NCBI GenBank assembly: GCA_963931865.1 | Contig: OZ007513.1 | Coordinates: forward strand, 4,380,098-4,444,097 | Direction: 5' to 3' | Length of the DNA stretch: 64,000 bases | From: Axinella damicornis | Taxonomy: Eukaryota > Porifera > Demospongiae > Axinellida > Axinellidae | Part shown: positions 54,721-64,000 of the stretch, piece after piece | How positions within the stretch are numbered: the stretch's first letter is position 1 | How the letters are laid out: each line of letters starts with the position of its first letter | The notes under the pieces: generated by a model | The model's database searches: none | What the model was told of the DNA's origin: nothing | The model's input: only the letters and a program-made list of their open reading frames with translations | Translations under genes and position numbers: made by a program

Positions 54721-54900
54721 TCAGGAGTACACCCTGATGGATTTCTGGAGTGAGCAGTTGATGCATGCTCCCTTGCGCCCTTCCAACTTCACCTCATGAT
54801 GACCTGGTAGGTTTGGGGGAGACAGGCCATTGTCCAAGGACGTGGCCTTTCGCTTTTTTTCCAGCATGGCAAGTTGAAGCAGTACAGAAATGGCAAGAAA
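54721..54900 (-). pseudogene. piggyBac-like C-terminal fragment (second copy)
   Basis: The minus strand shows KKRKATSLDNGLSPPNLPGH, then LEGRKGACINCSLQKSIRVY and a stop. It is the same segment as in 55431-55620 (SLPNLPGHQAVKLEG...ACINC). The upstream catalytic part is missing here. The tail resembles the start of the cysteine-rich domain of piggyBac transposases. Confidence 0.55.
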
Positions 54901-55430
54901 CTGGTGGATTGACAGCATAGGTATGTTTACTAAGAAGTACGGGTCGACCTGAGGGTGTACTATCGAGAACCATGGTTGGAGGGGTTTCAAGTCCAGGGTT
55001 ACCTTGGTAAATGAGCAATTCTTGCCAGTTGATATACGTACGTAATACAGTAAGCTTTTGGTAACATGTAGGCGTGCTGGTAGTTGCAGCACGTAGCTAC
55101 ATGGGCATGCAGTTTCAGAGAATGAGTTATGGATGAAGCTATACACAACATGCTTGGCGCCTAGACGCAAAAGGAAGAAAGACTTGGATGTGATTAACTT
55201 CCAGTGAGTGGAAGCAGGAAGTATGGTGATAGAGAAGCGCTGGAAAGTGCATGCATGGTGCTAAGAATCATATAGTTGCTAGGAATTATGTAATGAGGTA
55301 CGAACTAATGCAAGGTACAGACTAATACCAGGAAAGGTAAAGTTTACACGTGTGAATTCTCTGTATGGAATTCCAGGAACAGCCACCACGGCACAGATGT
55401 ACACCGCAGCAATCACAGCCGTACACAGTT

Positions 55431-56560
55431 TCAGGAGTGCACCCTGATGGATTTCTGGAGTGAGCAGTTGATGCATGCTCCGTTGCACCCTTCCAACTTT
55501 ACCGCCTGATGACCTGGTAGGTTTGGGAGAGACAGGGCACTGTCAAAGTGTATGGCCTTTCGCTTTTTACCAGCATATCTCTTTCTTCCACTGTAGCCAC
55601 CAATTATTATCAGTTGCTTGCAAGCTCCGGGCAAAACTGCAAGTGAGTGCTGCGTGATCTTGATGAAGGCGTGTGAGAAGAGACCCCCTCCACTGGAGAT
55701 GGATACGTACATCCAAGAATACGTATACCATTTCTTGCCAGAACGGCCTGACGGGTAGTATATATGATCGTAGTTGATCATTCAAATCAACACCACCCAT
55801 GCATAGGTAGACTGGGGCTGTGATTCAAACCACAGGGTAACAAGCAGATTTCCCTTCTGCAACTGCCCCTTGCTTTGATCTTTATCCCCTGCTTCCGTCC
55901 CCCTCTGTGCTTGGCCCGCCCGCTCTCTTCCTCGAATGTCCACCACAGACGACCTGGTACACCTTGACATCCATCCCCAACCAAGTCCTCACCCCTGTTG
56001 ATGCCATTGTATCCCGGAAAGCCTGTTCGCATGTAGTGTGCCACATGCGTATATGCCATGTCGCAGTAGCTCCTCTACCAGCTGCACTGATGTAACCACC
56101 CCAAACTCATCAGTATTTTGAGCATTGTGTTGATGAAGTTTGATGGATTAATTTGGGAGGACAGAGAAAAGCAACTGCATAATAGATGAAAAGTAACTGC
56201 ACTGTGGTTCGAACTGTAACTGCACTATGGTTCGAACAGGTTGTGGGGTAAAAAGATGTCAAGGAAGTCATGGCGGTTGCAGTGCTGAAAGGGCTCGGTC
56301 ATATCCAATACAACATAGGTGGCCAGCCCAACTTCACCTACATACTGGGAACTCAATTGCTTCTTCCCCTGGTGAATCTCGTAATTAGAAACATCCTGTC
56401 TTTGAATCAGCAGCCATCCACACTTTGATTCCGTGTTTTGTGGGCTTCTTTGGCATGTACTGCCTGAAGTACACTCTCCCTTTCTACTTTATCATTCCTT
56501 CGGCTATACTCATATTCTGTCCAGGAACATACCACGACATCCATTTGTTGGTTTGAATTC
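55431..56560 (-). pseudogene. piggyBac-like transposase, broken
   Basis: Reading minus from 56560: YVPGQNMSIAEGMIK, TAG, KGRVYFRQYMPKKPTKHGIK, VWMAADSKTGCF, shift, NYEIHQGKKQLSSQYVGEVG, VVLDMTEPFQHCNRHDFLDI, then QLVEELLRHGIYACGTLHAN, then MGGVDLNDQLRS, shift, YYPSGRSGKKW, and the tail SLPNLPGHQAVKLEG with ACINC. This is the DDE_Tnp_1_7 (piggyBac) order. In the first catalytic position (VDEAM-type motif) this copy reads IAEGM, so the Asp appears to be lost. The second (FLD) and third (GGVD) are kept. Several shifts and stops. Non-functional. Confidence 0.75.
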
Positions 56561-56689
56561 TGATAACCGTAGGGGACAGCAAGTAGCTTGCTAAGGTTAG
56601 GAGCCCACCAAGGATAGCAGATCAATTGTGGACTTGCTACTATGGTTTTGTAAAGCAATGCGGGCATCCTCAGCACTAGGGGCCTTGGT

Positions 56690-57620
56690 ATCAGCATTAC
56701 CTAGGCGTTGTCACATGCTACAGGGTCAGGTATGCAATCTATTAGCCTTGCTGAACACATTAACGTCTGTTGTATCCCCACCCCGGATTCATCCATATTG
56801 TACACTGGCATGGCCTATCGAGCAGATTGTTGTCAGTCAATGTGTGTTCAAGAAGAACAAAATAACTACACAATATCAAGACCTGTTGTTGCGCTAGCTC
56901 ATGTCCCAGAAAGGGTTGCCTCCTCCTCATCTGGAGTTAAAAAGGGTTTAAGGAACTCGACCACTCATCCGATCTCCTAGGGTACTCTTGGGGACACCAG
57001 AATGCAAAGCAGCATGTCAAACTCTCATCCCCACGAGCATCTACGGCTCGTTGCATCCTTGCTTCATCCCAGTGTTTGTACTGAAGAGGTCTAGACGGCA
57101 CCTCCTCCACCTCCCTCAGGAATCACAGGCACGATAGTTCATCCCAGTGTTTGTACTGAAGAGGTCTAGACGGCACCTCCTCCACCTCCCTCAGGAATCA
57201 CAGGCACGATAGTTCATCCCAGTGTTTGTACTGAAGAGGTCTAGACGGCACCTCCTCCACCTCCCTCAGGAATCACAGGCACGATAGTTAGACCGTTGTC
57301 CCATTCCTTTGCCAGCATCAAACTGCAATGAGTTTCGTTTGCACCATCGTGTGCTTGTTAGGGCTTTTATGGTCCTCCACAAAAGTCTGTGAAGAGTTCC
57401 ATTTGTGTTGAGATAGCAGTCACATGCGGTGCATTTTGGATACTATTTCGTGAGTATGCGATTTGCTTGGCCCTTGATTTTTGGATTGTGCACAGTGATG
57501 CCCCACATGACGACGATGACTCCTGCGATACTACCGGAGCAATAGTTGCTCCAGATCCCAATAGAGGGGAGACCAATGTTCCTGTAGCCGTACTGTTCAC
57601 TGCTGGTGTGATCTGCATAA
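56690..57620 (-). pseudogene. Tigger/pogo-like transposase fragment (CENP-B-type), broken
   Basis: In minus order: an N-terminal ORF to 57367, the segment YKHWDEARMQRAVDARGDES, then after a shift GVPKSTLGDRMSGRV, then LKPFLTPDEEATL, and VYNMDESGV at about 56800 (the first Asp region of the DDE_1 domain). These are the psq-type HTH and early catalytic motifs of Tigger/pogo elements. A 75-bp segment is triplicated within the N-terminal part. Stops and shifts between all blocks. Confidence 0.65.
57063..57287. repeat. Three exact 75-bp tandem copies
   Basis: Unit TTCATCCCAGTGTTTGTACT ... GGCACGATAG, copies at 57063-57137, 57138-57212 and 57213-57287, apparently identical. The unit is 25 codons and lies in the N-terminal part of the Tigger-like remnant. 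Confidence 0.9.
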
Positions 57621-57699
57621 TGTTAAGAAATGTTGAGTATAATTATTAGGAGGATGGAGAAAGACTAGGCATTTTACCCACCTTTATAATAAACCCCAG

Positions 57700-58600
57700 C
57701 ACCACAGATGTCCGTGTCAAGAGTTCCTCTCATGTTCAGATATGTAGTAGTCACATTCAGGGCATTTTGGATGCCTTTTGCAAGGGGCTGTACTTTACGC
57801 AGAAGGTGGGCATTAGCGCCGCGACATACAAATCTGCTAGCCTTGCTAAACACTTAATCGTCGCTTGTACCCCTACCCCAGCACTCATACCAAACCACAC
57901 ATGGCAGTGGGAGCAGCTCTGTGGCACCATGTGGAGCAAATGTTCTCGTCCTTCCAACAGCGTTTGTGAACAGTGCGCTTGCAGCGCGGCATGTAGCAGT
58001 GGTCTGGTCATCGAGGTGGCCTGGGTGCTAACCAACGAGCACCAAATGAACCATCATGCAGCGTGTTTGATAAGTGCTCAGACAATCTGTATGTGCTACG
58101 GAGGTGAGCACAGATGCCACTGATTGGGATGGAATTATCACGGAATCTGGGTGTCAGCAGATTAATTCATAGTCACAAAATCATCCATCCCCAACATACC
58201 AGCCACCTGGTCGTGCAACCGACCTACAGGCTCTAACCATCTAGACCCAGGAATGGCAGGGGTGCTGGAACTACGTAGTAGGCTCTGTACCGTGCTGTGA
58301 CTGAGTAAACAACTTACAGTAGGTGACTCCCTCCTGGTACAGTACTGCAGTCGTTTCGCCAACGGAAAAAATAATGACGTGATTTTTTTTTTTGGTGACG
58401 TCTGATCTGTGGAACGTTATTGACTCAAGAGGGAGGCAAATTTAAAGTGACCCTCCTCCGCCTCCCTCAGGAATTGCAGTAGATCAGGCAAGAGGATTAG
58501 GTACGTAGTCCAATCCTTTTGCGGAAAGGAACTGTAATACCGTAACGTATCTTGGGTTTCCTTTGTGCCATCATGGGGCTTTTAAGTACTGAATCCTTAT
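57700..58600 (-). pseudogene. Second, more diverged Tigger-like fragment
   Basis: The minus strand at 57757-57935 reads SAGVGVQATIKCLARLADL, parallel to ESGVGIQQTLMCSARLIDC in the first copy. A block at 58445-58580 (CTCCTCCGCCTCCCTCAGGA, TTTCCTTTGTGCCATCATGG) parallels 57177-57375. A partial duplication of the same element, without intact HTH. Confidence 0.45.
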
Positions 58601-58679
58601 CAGTTGAATTGTTGGGACCACCAAGATTCCCCCACTATAGACCTTCTGGTCTGAGTTACACTAGTGTGTATGTAAACGA

Positions 58680-59500
58680 AGCCACAGAACGCTATCAGAG
58701 AACGCGATAGCGTTCTCTATTTAGGGATGGCCAAGGAAATTTCGAATTTACCATAGGATACACTAGCAGGAAAACAGCTAAAGAAGCTACAAAGGCCCAA
58801 ACCAAGCATGCAGACAGAATGACACTGCCTAGCAGTTCACAAAAACACTCTTAAACGTACCTGAGAGTACGCGGGAGTCGAGAGACAAGTCGCTGTAAAA
58901 TTCCGATTTCGTCATCTTCTTTCTTCTTTCTTCTTCTTCTTCTTCTTCTTCTTCTTTCTCATAGTCAAGCATAGCTCACCAACGGAAGGAGTCCTTGAGC
59001 TCATTTAAGCACAGAACAACACCGCTTTCTCCGCAGTAGAGTCTTTGAGCCCTTTTGTCTGCGAACTGGCAAGAACAGCAGTTTTGGCTAGCTACCATTC
59101 GACGAAATTGTAGCACGACGCCATTTTGAGGCAGCCAGAGGTCACGCGTTCCGCCAATTGCGCATGCGCATTTCACATGCAAGCGCATGTTGTGTTCTTT
59201 TTGCTTGTGATAGCTGCGTTTGAGACACTTACTGAATCCTTGTCAATCCGTCATCTGGTGGCTCACTACGGCTGAGAGGAATTTCTACCAACCTGTTCTT
59301 GTCAAGATCTATCGTGGCTGTGCCATCATGGGGGCGTGGCTTTGTTTTTCATGACGTAGCTACAGTGCAGAACAAGACTTTGTACTTGTACCAATACTGA
59401 CCAGAACTGTGAGTGAGGCTGGAGTTATAAGCTATTATATGGAGCCATTGCATGTACGTGACCTATAATTATTATGACTGCCATCAAGCTCTCTGATCTG
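58680..59500 (-). repeat. Family T interspersed repeat, inverted copy
   Basis: Begins with the hairpin GAGAACGCGATAGCGTTCTC and is the reverse complement of the 8130-8765 and 32796-33530 copies, including the GAA tract (as TTC, 58918-58958). The minus strand at 59230-59340 reads PHDGTATIDLDKNRLVEIPL, then EPPDDGLTRIQ and a donor-like GTAAGTG, an exon-like segment that is better kept than in the 33-kb copy. Confidence 0.65.
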
Positions 59501-59745
59501 ATGAAGGGTGAATGCCCACCACCTCCCAAAGACTTGTAGCTAGCTAGCTGATGACAAGAGCAACATGCGTAGAACAATATTATTAATGGAAGCAACAAAG
59601 CCTGCTCAATGCCCAGCAGAAGGTCCACATCCATCACTGCCATCATGAGAGACTGTCATAGCTTTCCTTTGCTGACATGGTGATTAGGTACATGTTAGCA
59701 ACACCTATAAGCTACGCATTTCATGCGCTCAAAAAAGTGCACAAA
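59500..59745. repeat. Composite block, inverted copy of 32182-32508
   Basis: CCCAGCAGAAGGTCCACATC and TTTCATGCGCTCAAAAAAGTGC are the inverse of the 32.2-32.5 kb block. The empty site of the 32514-32790 element lies at about 59490. Confidence 0.6.
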
Positions 59746-60025
59746 CTAGGGGCAAAAAATTTTTCCACAAAAATTCCAGGGGATTTAGTGATGGCCTGTC
59801 ACATTCCATGCACCTCATGAAAAACCTAAGAAACAAGAGGAAATGCCATTAACCAGCCTCAGTCCCATCCCATCCCTAAATTCTACTTTTTTTATAAATG
59901 GGATGGGACTGAGGCTGGTTAATGGCATTTCCTCTTGTTTCTTAGGTTTTTCATGAGGTGCATGGAATGTGACAGGCCATCACTAAATCCCCTGGAATTT
60001 TTGTGGAAAAATTTTTTGCCCCTAG
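59746..60025. mobile_element. Family P palindromic MITE
   Basis: A 280-bp near-perfect palindrome, ends CTAGGGGCAAAAAATTTTTC and inverse. The closest relative is 6393-6674. Intact hairpin. Confidence 0.85.
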
Positions 60026-60210
60026 TGTATATTCAACCTCTAATCAATGTGGCAGTGGTACTGTTGACTAATAACCCTGGTGTGCAAGGATGATAGTGAT
60101 GTATTGAAATGTCATGCCTCATTCCAAAGGTATTTGTTCTGCCAAATTATGCAGTATTGTGGTGAAGCCATATGCAATTTTAACATCATTTTAGTATACT
60201 GAAGTCGGCA

Positions 60211-60280
60211 CCTGGTCCGAGTCGGCACCCAGGGTTGTGCCAGCCTTCTTCCCCTGGTAGGTCACCTGGTATACTTTGGG
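60211..60280 (-). pseudogene. Truncated copy of the PKVYQVTYQ exon
   Basis: The minus strand begins PKVYQVTYQGKKAGTTLGAD after an AG acceptor at 60281, then is cut at about 60211. Its intron-like upstream flank (to about 60545) matches the other units. Confidence 0.6.
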
Positions 60281-60559
60281 CTGTTATGAGCAAAGTTATA
60301 ATGAGCACTACACTACAATGATAATTTTGTTCATGTACACAAGTCAAGAATTAGTGCAATGTGCCAACCATGCAGATGGTTGACCAATTCCAAGGCCATT
60401 GGGTTTGCACCAACACATGAGGCAAGAGGAGTGAGGTTATGATCCAAAATGGATGCGTGGTATCTGATGCAATCAGTGGTGGTTTTATGGCGGCAGATAT
60501 GGTTGACTCATTCCAAGGCCATTGGATTGGTACTAACACCCATATGAGCCAATAGAAGT

Positions 60560-61156
60560 TGTAATATCGTGGGTTGGCCTTCTCATCTTCTTTACCAATG
60601 AGCTCTATAGTTTCACGTAGTTTATTGCATGGACCATCCTCTGCAGTTTAGTGAGCTACCCATCTACACCACAAGTACCTGTTGCAGTAAGGTGGGAATT
60701 CACGATTAGGAATTGCTAAACCCTAGATTGCAGTAACAAGTGGTCACTTGCGCTAACATTGAGAGACAACAGTTGGTTGCTCTACTACAGTCCAGAGTTG
60801 ACTGGGTGAAGGCACAACAGGTGGTTGCCCAAAGGAAATATTGGTGAACTCGAGTTGTTCAATTACACTTAGAATAACAGTTGGATATTCAAAGCGGAAT
60901 CCTGGGATTGGAATCATACTGGCTATAAAACCTAGGCTATTTATACAAAACTCAACAGGAAAGAAGATATTCTAGAAAATGCATTAACCAAAAGACCAAA
61001 TAAGGTACTAGCACTGCAAACTTCACTGGGTAAAACAGAAATGAGATCAGTGGTAAACTCAGAAGCACAGGATGTTGCACATATAATATTTACTACTAAC
61101 ACTTCTAGTCTAAAGGATCAAAAAGCCTATTCAGTATCTGAAGTCATGTTACCACA
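60560..61156 (-). repeat. 3' LTR of Ty3/Gypsy-like element
   Basis: On the minus strand a purine tract (AGGGGAGGAA, 61157-61166) is followed by TGTGGTAACATGACTTCAG, the expected LTR start. The far end has TTAGCAATTCCTAATCGTGA and later CCCACGATATTACA (60561). The same end sequence occurs at 62071-62144. The 3' copy has about 120 extra bp (60574-60696) between CCCACGATATTACA and the rest. Confidence 0.6.
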
Positions 61157-61194
61157 TTCCTCCCCTGGTAAAAGTGTAACCTCCCCCATGTGAC

Positions 61195-62091
61195 TTAGAA
61201 AAGGTGGTATTCCTCCTCACGGTCGCTATCGCTAACACTGGTTGCTCTAATTTGCTTGACAGTCAGATCCAATTTCGTCCTGCAGATTGGAGCAATATGC
61301 CCAATTTTACCACACCTATGGCATTCCGCATTCTTGAATTTGCAGTTTGTCTCTGAGTGGTTCGTTCTGCCACAACGGAAACATGCTTGTCTCTCCCTGG
61401 AATTGGGAGGATCCACTCCTCGAATCGCAGCACCCTCCTTGGAATTGGTATAAGTACTCAAGTTTTTGATCGGCAATACCGGTTCCTTGAATGATTTGGT
61501 GTTGAGCTCGGCAGATTCCATTGCTTGAGCTAACTCCATTGCCCTGCCATGATTGAGATCTGGCTCTGCTAGTAATCGACGTTGGATAATGTCACTGCGG
61601 AGTCCACAGACGAATCTGTCACGGAGAGCATCATCTAAGTGATCTTTAAACTTACAGTGGGTAGCCAGGCGGCGTAGAGCTGCATCGAATTCCGCAATAG
61701 TTTTGTCTCCACGTTGTTCCCGCTTATGGAAATGGAATCGTTCTGCAATAATAGCTCTTTTCGGTTCGTAATGTGCACGTAGCAGTACAGAGATGTCATC
61801 GAAAGATTTTGTAGAGGGGAGATCAGGAGCTGCTAAGTCACTCAATAGAGAATACGTTTGTGCTCCAAGAGAACTTAAGAGAATAGGCACGTACTTTGCC
61901 TGGGCCACATTATTTGCATCGAAGTACAGTTGCACTCGTTCGAGATATGATTTGATGAAGTCAGAGTCGGGTTGAAATTCCTTGATCTGTCCAAATTTGC
62001 TTGCCATGACTTGAGCCTGGAGTGAGGTAGTTGAGTCCTGGGTGAGTTCAGGTAAATCCTCGTCGCCAAATGTAATATCGTGGGAATTCAT
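61195..62091 (-). CDS. Ty3/Gypsy-like gag polyprotein (intact ORF)
   Basis: A 298-codon open frame. After about residue 29 (MASKFGQIKEFQPDSDFIK, the likelier start because earlier codons overlap the LTR end) comes a typical retrotransposon capsid region (VPILLSSLGAQTYSLLSDL, HYEPKRAIIAERFHFHKREQ, ALRRLATHCKFKDHLDDALR, RFVCGLRSDIIQRRLL). It is followed by two CCHC zinc knuckles: CFRCGRTNHSETNC and CHRCGKIGHIAPIC, both with all ligands. It would package the element's RNA in virus-like particles. It ends 30 residues later, and no protease, RT or integrase follows before the 3' LTR, so the element is gag-only. The frame is unbroken. Confidence 0.85.
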   Translation of the reverse strand: MNSHDITFGDEDLPELTQDSTTSLQAQVMASKFGQIKEFQPDSDFIKSYLERVQLYFDANNVAQAKYVPILLSSLGAQTYSLLSDLAAPDLPSTKSFDDISVLLRAHYEPKRAIIAERFHFHKREQRGDKTIAEFDAALRRLATHCKFKDHLDDALRDRFVCGLRSDIIQRRLLAEPDLNHGRAMELAQAMESAELNTKSFKEPVLPIKNLSTYTNSKEGAAIRGVDPPNSRERQACFRCGRTNHSETNCKFKNAECHRCGKIGHIAPICRTKLDLTVKQIRATSVSDSDREEEYHLF

Positions 62092-62144
62092 GATTAGGAA
62101 TTGCTAAATCCTAGATTGCAGTAAGAAGTGGTCACTGCGCTAAC
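62071..62144 (-). repeat. Truncated 5' LTR of the gag element
   Basis: 74 bp match the end of the 3' LTR (TTAGCAATTCCTAATCATGA ... ACGATATTACA). Directly after it on the minus strand comes TTTGGCGACGAGGATT, a primer-binding-region-like word also within gag's first codons. The rest of the LTR is replaced by the exon-repeat unit at 62145. Confidence 0.6.
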
Positions 62145-62158
62145 AGAAGTTCACCTAC

Positions 62159-62294
62159 CATGGCACTTCTTTAGATGTAGTAAGTAACCCCGGGCACCGA
62201 CCCTTGCACGCATGGTGACATCGTGCTGGTCCAAGTGGGCACCCAGGGTTGTGCCAGCCTTCTTCCCCTGGTAGGTCACCTTGTATACTTTGGG
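62159..62294 (-). CDS. Repeated exon PKVYKVTYQ, copy 1
   Basis: A 136-nt exon-like segment, acceptor CATCACAG and donor GTAGGTGAAC. It encodes PKVYKVTYQGKKAGTTLGAH, DQHDVTMRARVGARGYLLHL and KKCH. No known domain recognised. Basic, with a single Cys. Two nt shorter than copy 2 at the donor, so the joined frame would differ. Confidence 0.5.
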
Positions 62295-62536
62295 CTGTGA
62301 TGAGGAAAGTTATGATGAGCACTACAATGATAATTTTGTTCATGTACACAAGTCCAGAATTAGTGCAATGTGCCAACCATGCAGATGGTTGACCAATTCC
62401 AAAGCCATCTGATGCAATCAGTGGTGGTTTTATGCCAGATGGTTGACTCATTCCAAGGCCATTGGATTGGTACTAACACATGAGGTGAGAAAAAGGAACC
62501 CATGGGAGACAATAGAAGTGCACACAGTTCACCTAC

Positions 62537-62674
62537 CATATGGCACTTCTTCAGATGTTGTAAGTAACCCCGGGCACCGACCCTTGCACGCTTGGTGACA
62601 TCGTGCTGGTCCGAGTCGGCACCCAGGGTTGTGCCAGCCTTCTTCCCCTGGTAGGTCACCTGGTAGACTTTGGG
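62537..62674 (-). CDS. Repeated exon PKVYQVTYQ, copy 2
   Basis: A 138-nt segment (46 codons), acceptor TTCATAACAG and donor GTAGGTGAAC. It encodes PKVYQVTYQGKKAGTTLGAD, DQHDVTKRARVGARGYLQHL and KKCHM. Its flanking intron (62675-62900) matches the introns of the other copies, so exon plus intron were duplicated together. Function unknown. Confidence 0.5.
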
Positions 62675-63070
62675 CTGTTATGAAGAAAGTTATGATGTGC
62701 ACTACAATGATAATTTTGTTTGTCAAGAATTAGTGCAATGTGCCAACCATGCAGATGGTTGACCAATTCCAACGCCATTAGATTTGCACCAACACATGAG
62801 GCAAGAGGAGTGAGGTTGTGATCCAAAATGATGCATGGTGTCTGATGCAATCAGTGGTGGTTTTATGCCAGATGGTTGACTCATTCCAAGGCAAAGGAAC
62901 AAACGTGCGGGCAAGTACAAAAGTTATTGTAGCAATGCTGCATAGGGTGAATACGCTATTACATAACCAGTGATGTGTCACGAGCTATCCTACGGTATTG
63001 GAATCATTCTTGAATAGTTGTCTAAGCGTCTGTATCACTAAGATTGAACGGCGAGTGTCCACTTACCATT

Positions 63071-63330
63071 TCAAACTTTACATTTCCTTTTTTCTTTGGA
63101 GGAGGAGGAGGAGGAATCCGGCTTGGGGGCCTCCTTGGGTACCGGTAAGGAAGCGGGGAATGAGATAGGCGAGATGGCTCTGAGTGAGGAGGTGGGTATC
63201 AGGGATCTGGAGATGGCGGGGTTGGAGGTCATAGGCCACCACAATCTCCTCTGCTTCTTTGGCAGGGATTGGGAGTGTGATACAGGTGTAGTTTGATGCC
63301 AATGGCCGGCAGTGTACAGTGACGATTGCG
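63071..63330 (-). CDS. Possible exon, Pro/Ser-rich end
   Basis: The minus strand has open frames through this stretch. One reads NYTCITLPIPAKEAEEIVVA, then LQPRHLQIPDTHL. Another ends PPPPPKKKGNVKFEM directly before a good donor (ATG|GTAAGTGG at 63068). The frame switch and a stop make the exon structure uncertain. It lies between two units of the repeated exon and could be part of the same gene. No family recognised. Confidence 0.35.
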
Positions 63331-63448
63331 AAAAACAGGTCAAAAGCGCAACAATTTGCCCTCTGGTCCAAACTCTGAATAAGGCTAACACATGAGGTGA
63401 GAAAAAGGAACCCATGTGAGCCAATAGAAGTGCACACAGTTCACCTAC

Positions 63449-63584
63449 CATGGCACTTCTTCAGATGTTGTTAGTAACCCCGGGCACCGACCCTTGCACG
63501 CTTGGTGACATCGTGCTGGTCCGAGTCGGCACCCAGGGTAGTGCCAGCCTTCTTCCCCTGGTAGGTCACCTGGTAGACTTTGGG
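63449..63584 (-). pseudogene. Repeated exon PKVYQVTYQ, copy 3, with stop
   Basis: Same acceptor, donor and protein as copy 2 up to ARVGARGY, where TTACTTACA is replaced by TTACTAACA, giving an in-frame TAA (about 63471). Flanking intron sequence is conserved to about 63660. Confidence 0.6.
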
Positions 63585-63611
63585 CTGTTATGATGAAAGT
63601 TATGATGAGCA

Positions 63612-63947
63612 CTACACTACAATGATAATTTTGTTCATGTACACAAGTATGTCATCGTCTCCTGGGATGGTACCGTAAACAAGACAAGTTAATATGAGTT
63701 GATGATTTTTTCCCCAGTTCCATGCGCTGTGTGAATGGTACCCTCGACAACTATTCTGCTGTTGACTAGTATATATGCAACACGTTTCAGTTGCTGCAGA
63801 TTTCTTCCTCGGTGACGTTCCAAATTTCTTGTAGTTTGCCGTCATTGGTGGGCTAGTTGATGCAGTGAAATTAATAGCTACATGTACCTTATGTGAATAC
63901 CATGCCGTGCTGACAAGTACGCTAAAATGATGTTGTACGCCTTCCAA
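63612..63947 (-). CDS. Unrecognised ORF
   Basis: A 111-codon minus ORF that overlaps the intron end of the repeated unit. No domain, no splice support. Probably not a gene as drawn. Confidence 0.2.
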   Translation of the reverse strand: MEGVQHHFSVLVSTAWYSHKVHVAINFTASTSPPMTANYKKFGTSPRKKSAATETCCIYTSQQQNSCRGYHSHSAWNWGKNHQLILTCLVYGTIPGDDDILVYMNKIIIVV

Positions 63948-64000
63948 AGGTGGAAATACGTCCTCACCAGGTCTGCGTTGTCATCATCATGTACAGCAAG

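Larger units (their letters stand above)
62145..63000. repeat. Tandem exon-plus-intron units
   Basis: Units of about 380 bp share, besides the exon, GCCAACCATGCAGATGGTTG, CAATCAGTGGTGGTTTTATG and CAACACATGAGG. Further partial units are at 60203-60545 and 63370-63660. Confidence 0.75.

Noticed and set aside
58162..58362. Minus ORF with SSSTPAIPGSRWLEP considered as a gene
   Set aside because: No domain, and it lies within a degraded Tigger-like copy.

Overview
The window reads as animal genomic DNA, most likely from a sponge or another early-branching marine invertebrate. The basis is short phased exons with GT-AG splice sites, large TE-filled introns, ankyrin-rich genes, and piggyBac, Tigger/pogo, RecQ-like, DUF6589-like and Ty3/Gypsy remnants side by side. 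No bacterial operons, CRISPR arrays, rRNA or tRNA genes were seen. Naming the phylum is inference.

From 1 to about 37 kb the minus strand carries a modular ankyrin-repeat locus. A cassette occurs three times: a long exon A (5739-5940, 24100-24295, 36839-37046; lengths 202, 196 and 208 nt, all 3n+1) followed by a mini-exon B (3488-3528, 22595-22641, 34952-34986; 41, 47 and 35 nt, all 3n+2). Each A/B pair restores the frame. Each is followed by phase-0 ankyrin exons of 93-135 nt (994, 13102, 16058, 17612, 21655, 29374). Five more ankyrin exons lie in a tandem array at 26150-29275 with a 0.6 kb unit. Every array unit also holds long C/G runs and an approximately 88-bp near-perfect palindrome. 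The locus is either three tandem paralogues or one very large gene; splice phases allow both.

The introns are packed with short transposable elements. Boundaries are well supported where target-site duplications (TSDs) survive: Mutator-like elements with 9-10 bp TSDs (4378-5572, 11545-12203, 29568-31039, 37784-38459), hAT-like elements with 8 bp TSDs (2620-2884, 18546-19268, 35053-35368), and a 277-bp element with a 5 bp TSD whose empty site survives in a paralogous copy (32514-32790). Palindromic MITEs, repeats with internal VNTRs, and repeats carrying short ORFs or ATG-plus-splice-donor mini-exons also recur.

From 37 to 50 kb no convincing host gene is seen. There are a Harbinger fragment, simple and tandem repeats, a RecQ N-terminal fragment and a Tc1-like helix-turn-helix fragment. 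From 51 to 58.6 kb lies a graveyard of broken transposon genes: DUF6589-like (+), RecQ C-terminal (-), piggyBac (-) and Tigger/pogo (-), all with frameshifts or stops. From 58.7 to 64 kb there are an inverted copy of the 31-33.5 kb repeat composite, a Ty3/Gypsy remnant with an intact gag ORF (61195-62091, -), and a repeated exon-plus-intron unit encoding an unrecognised domain of about 46 residues.
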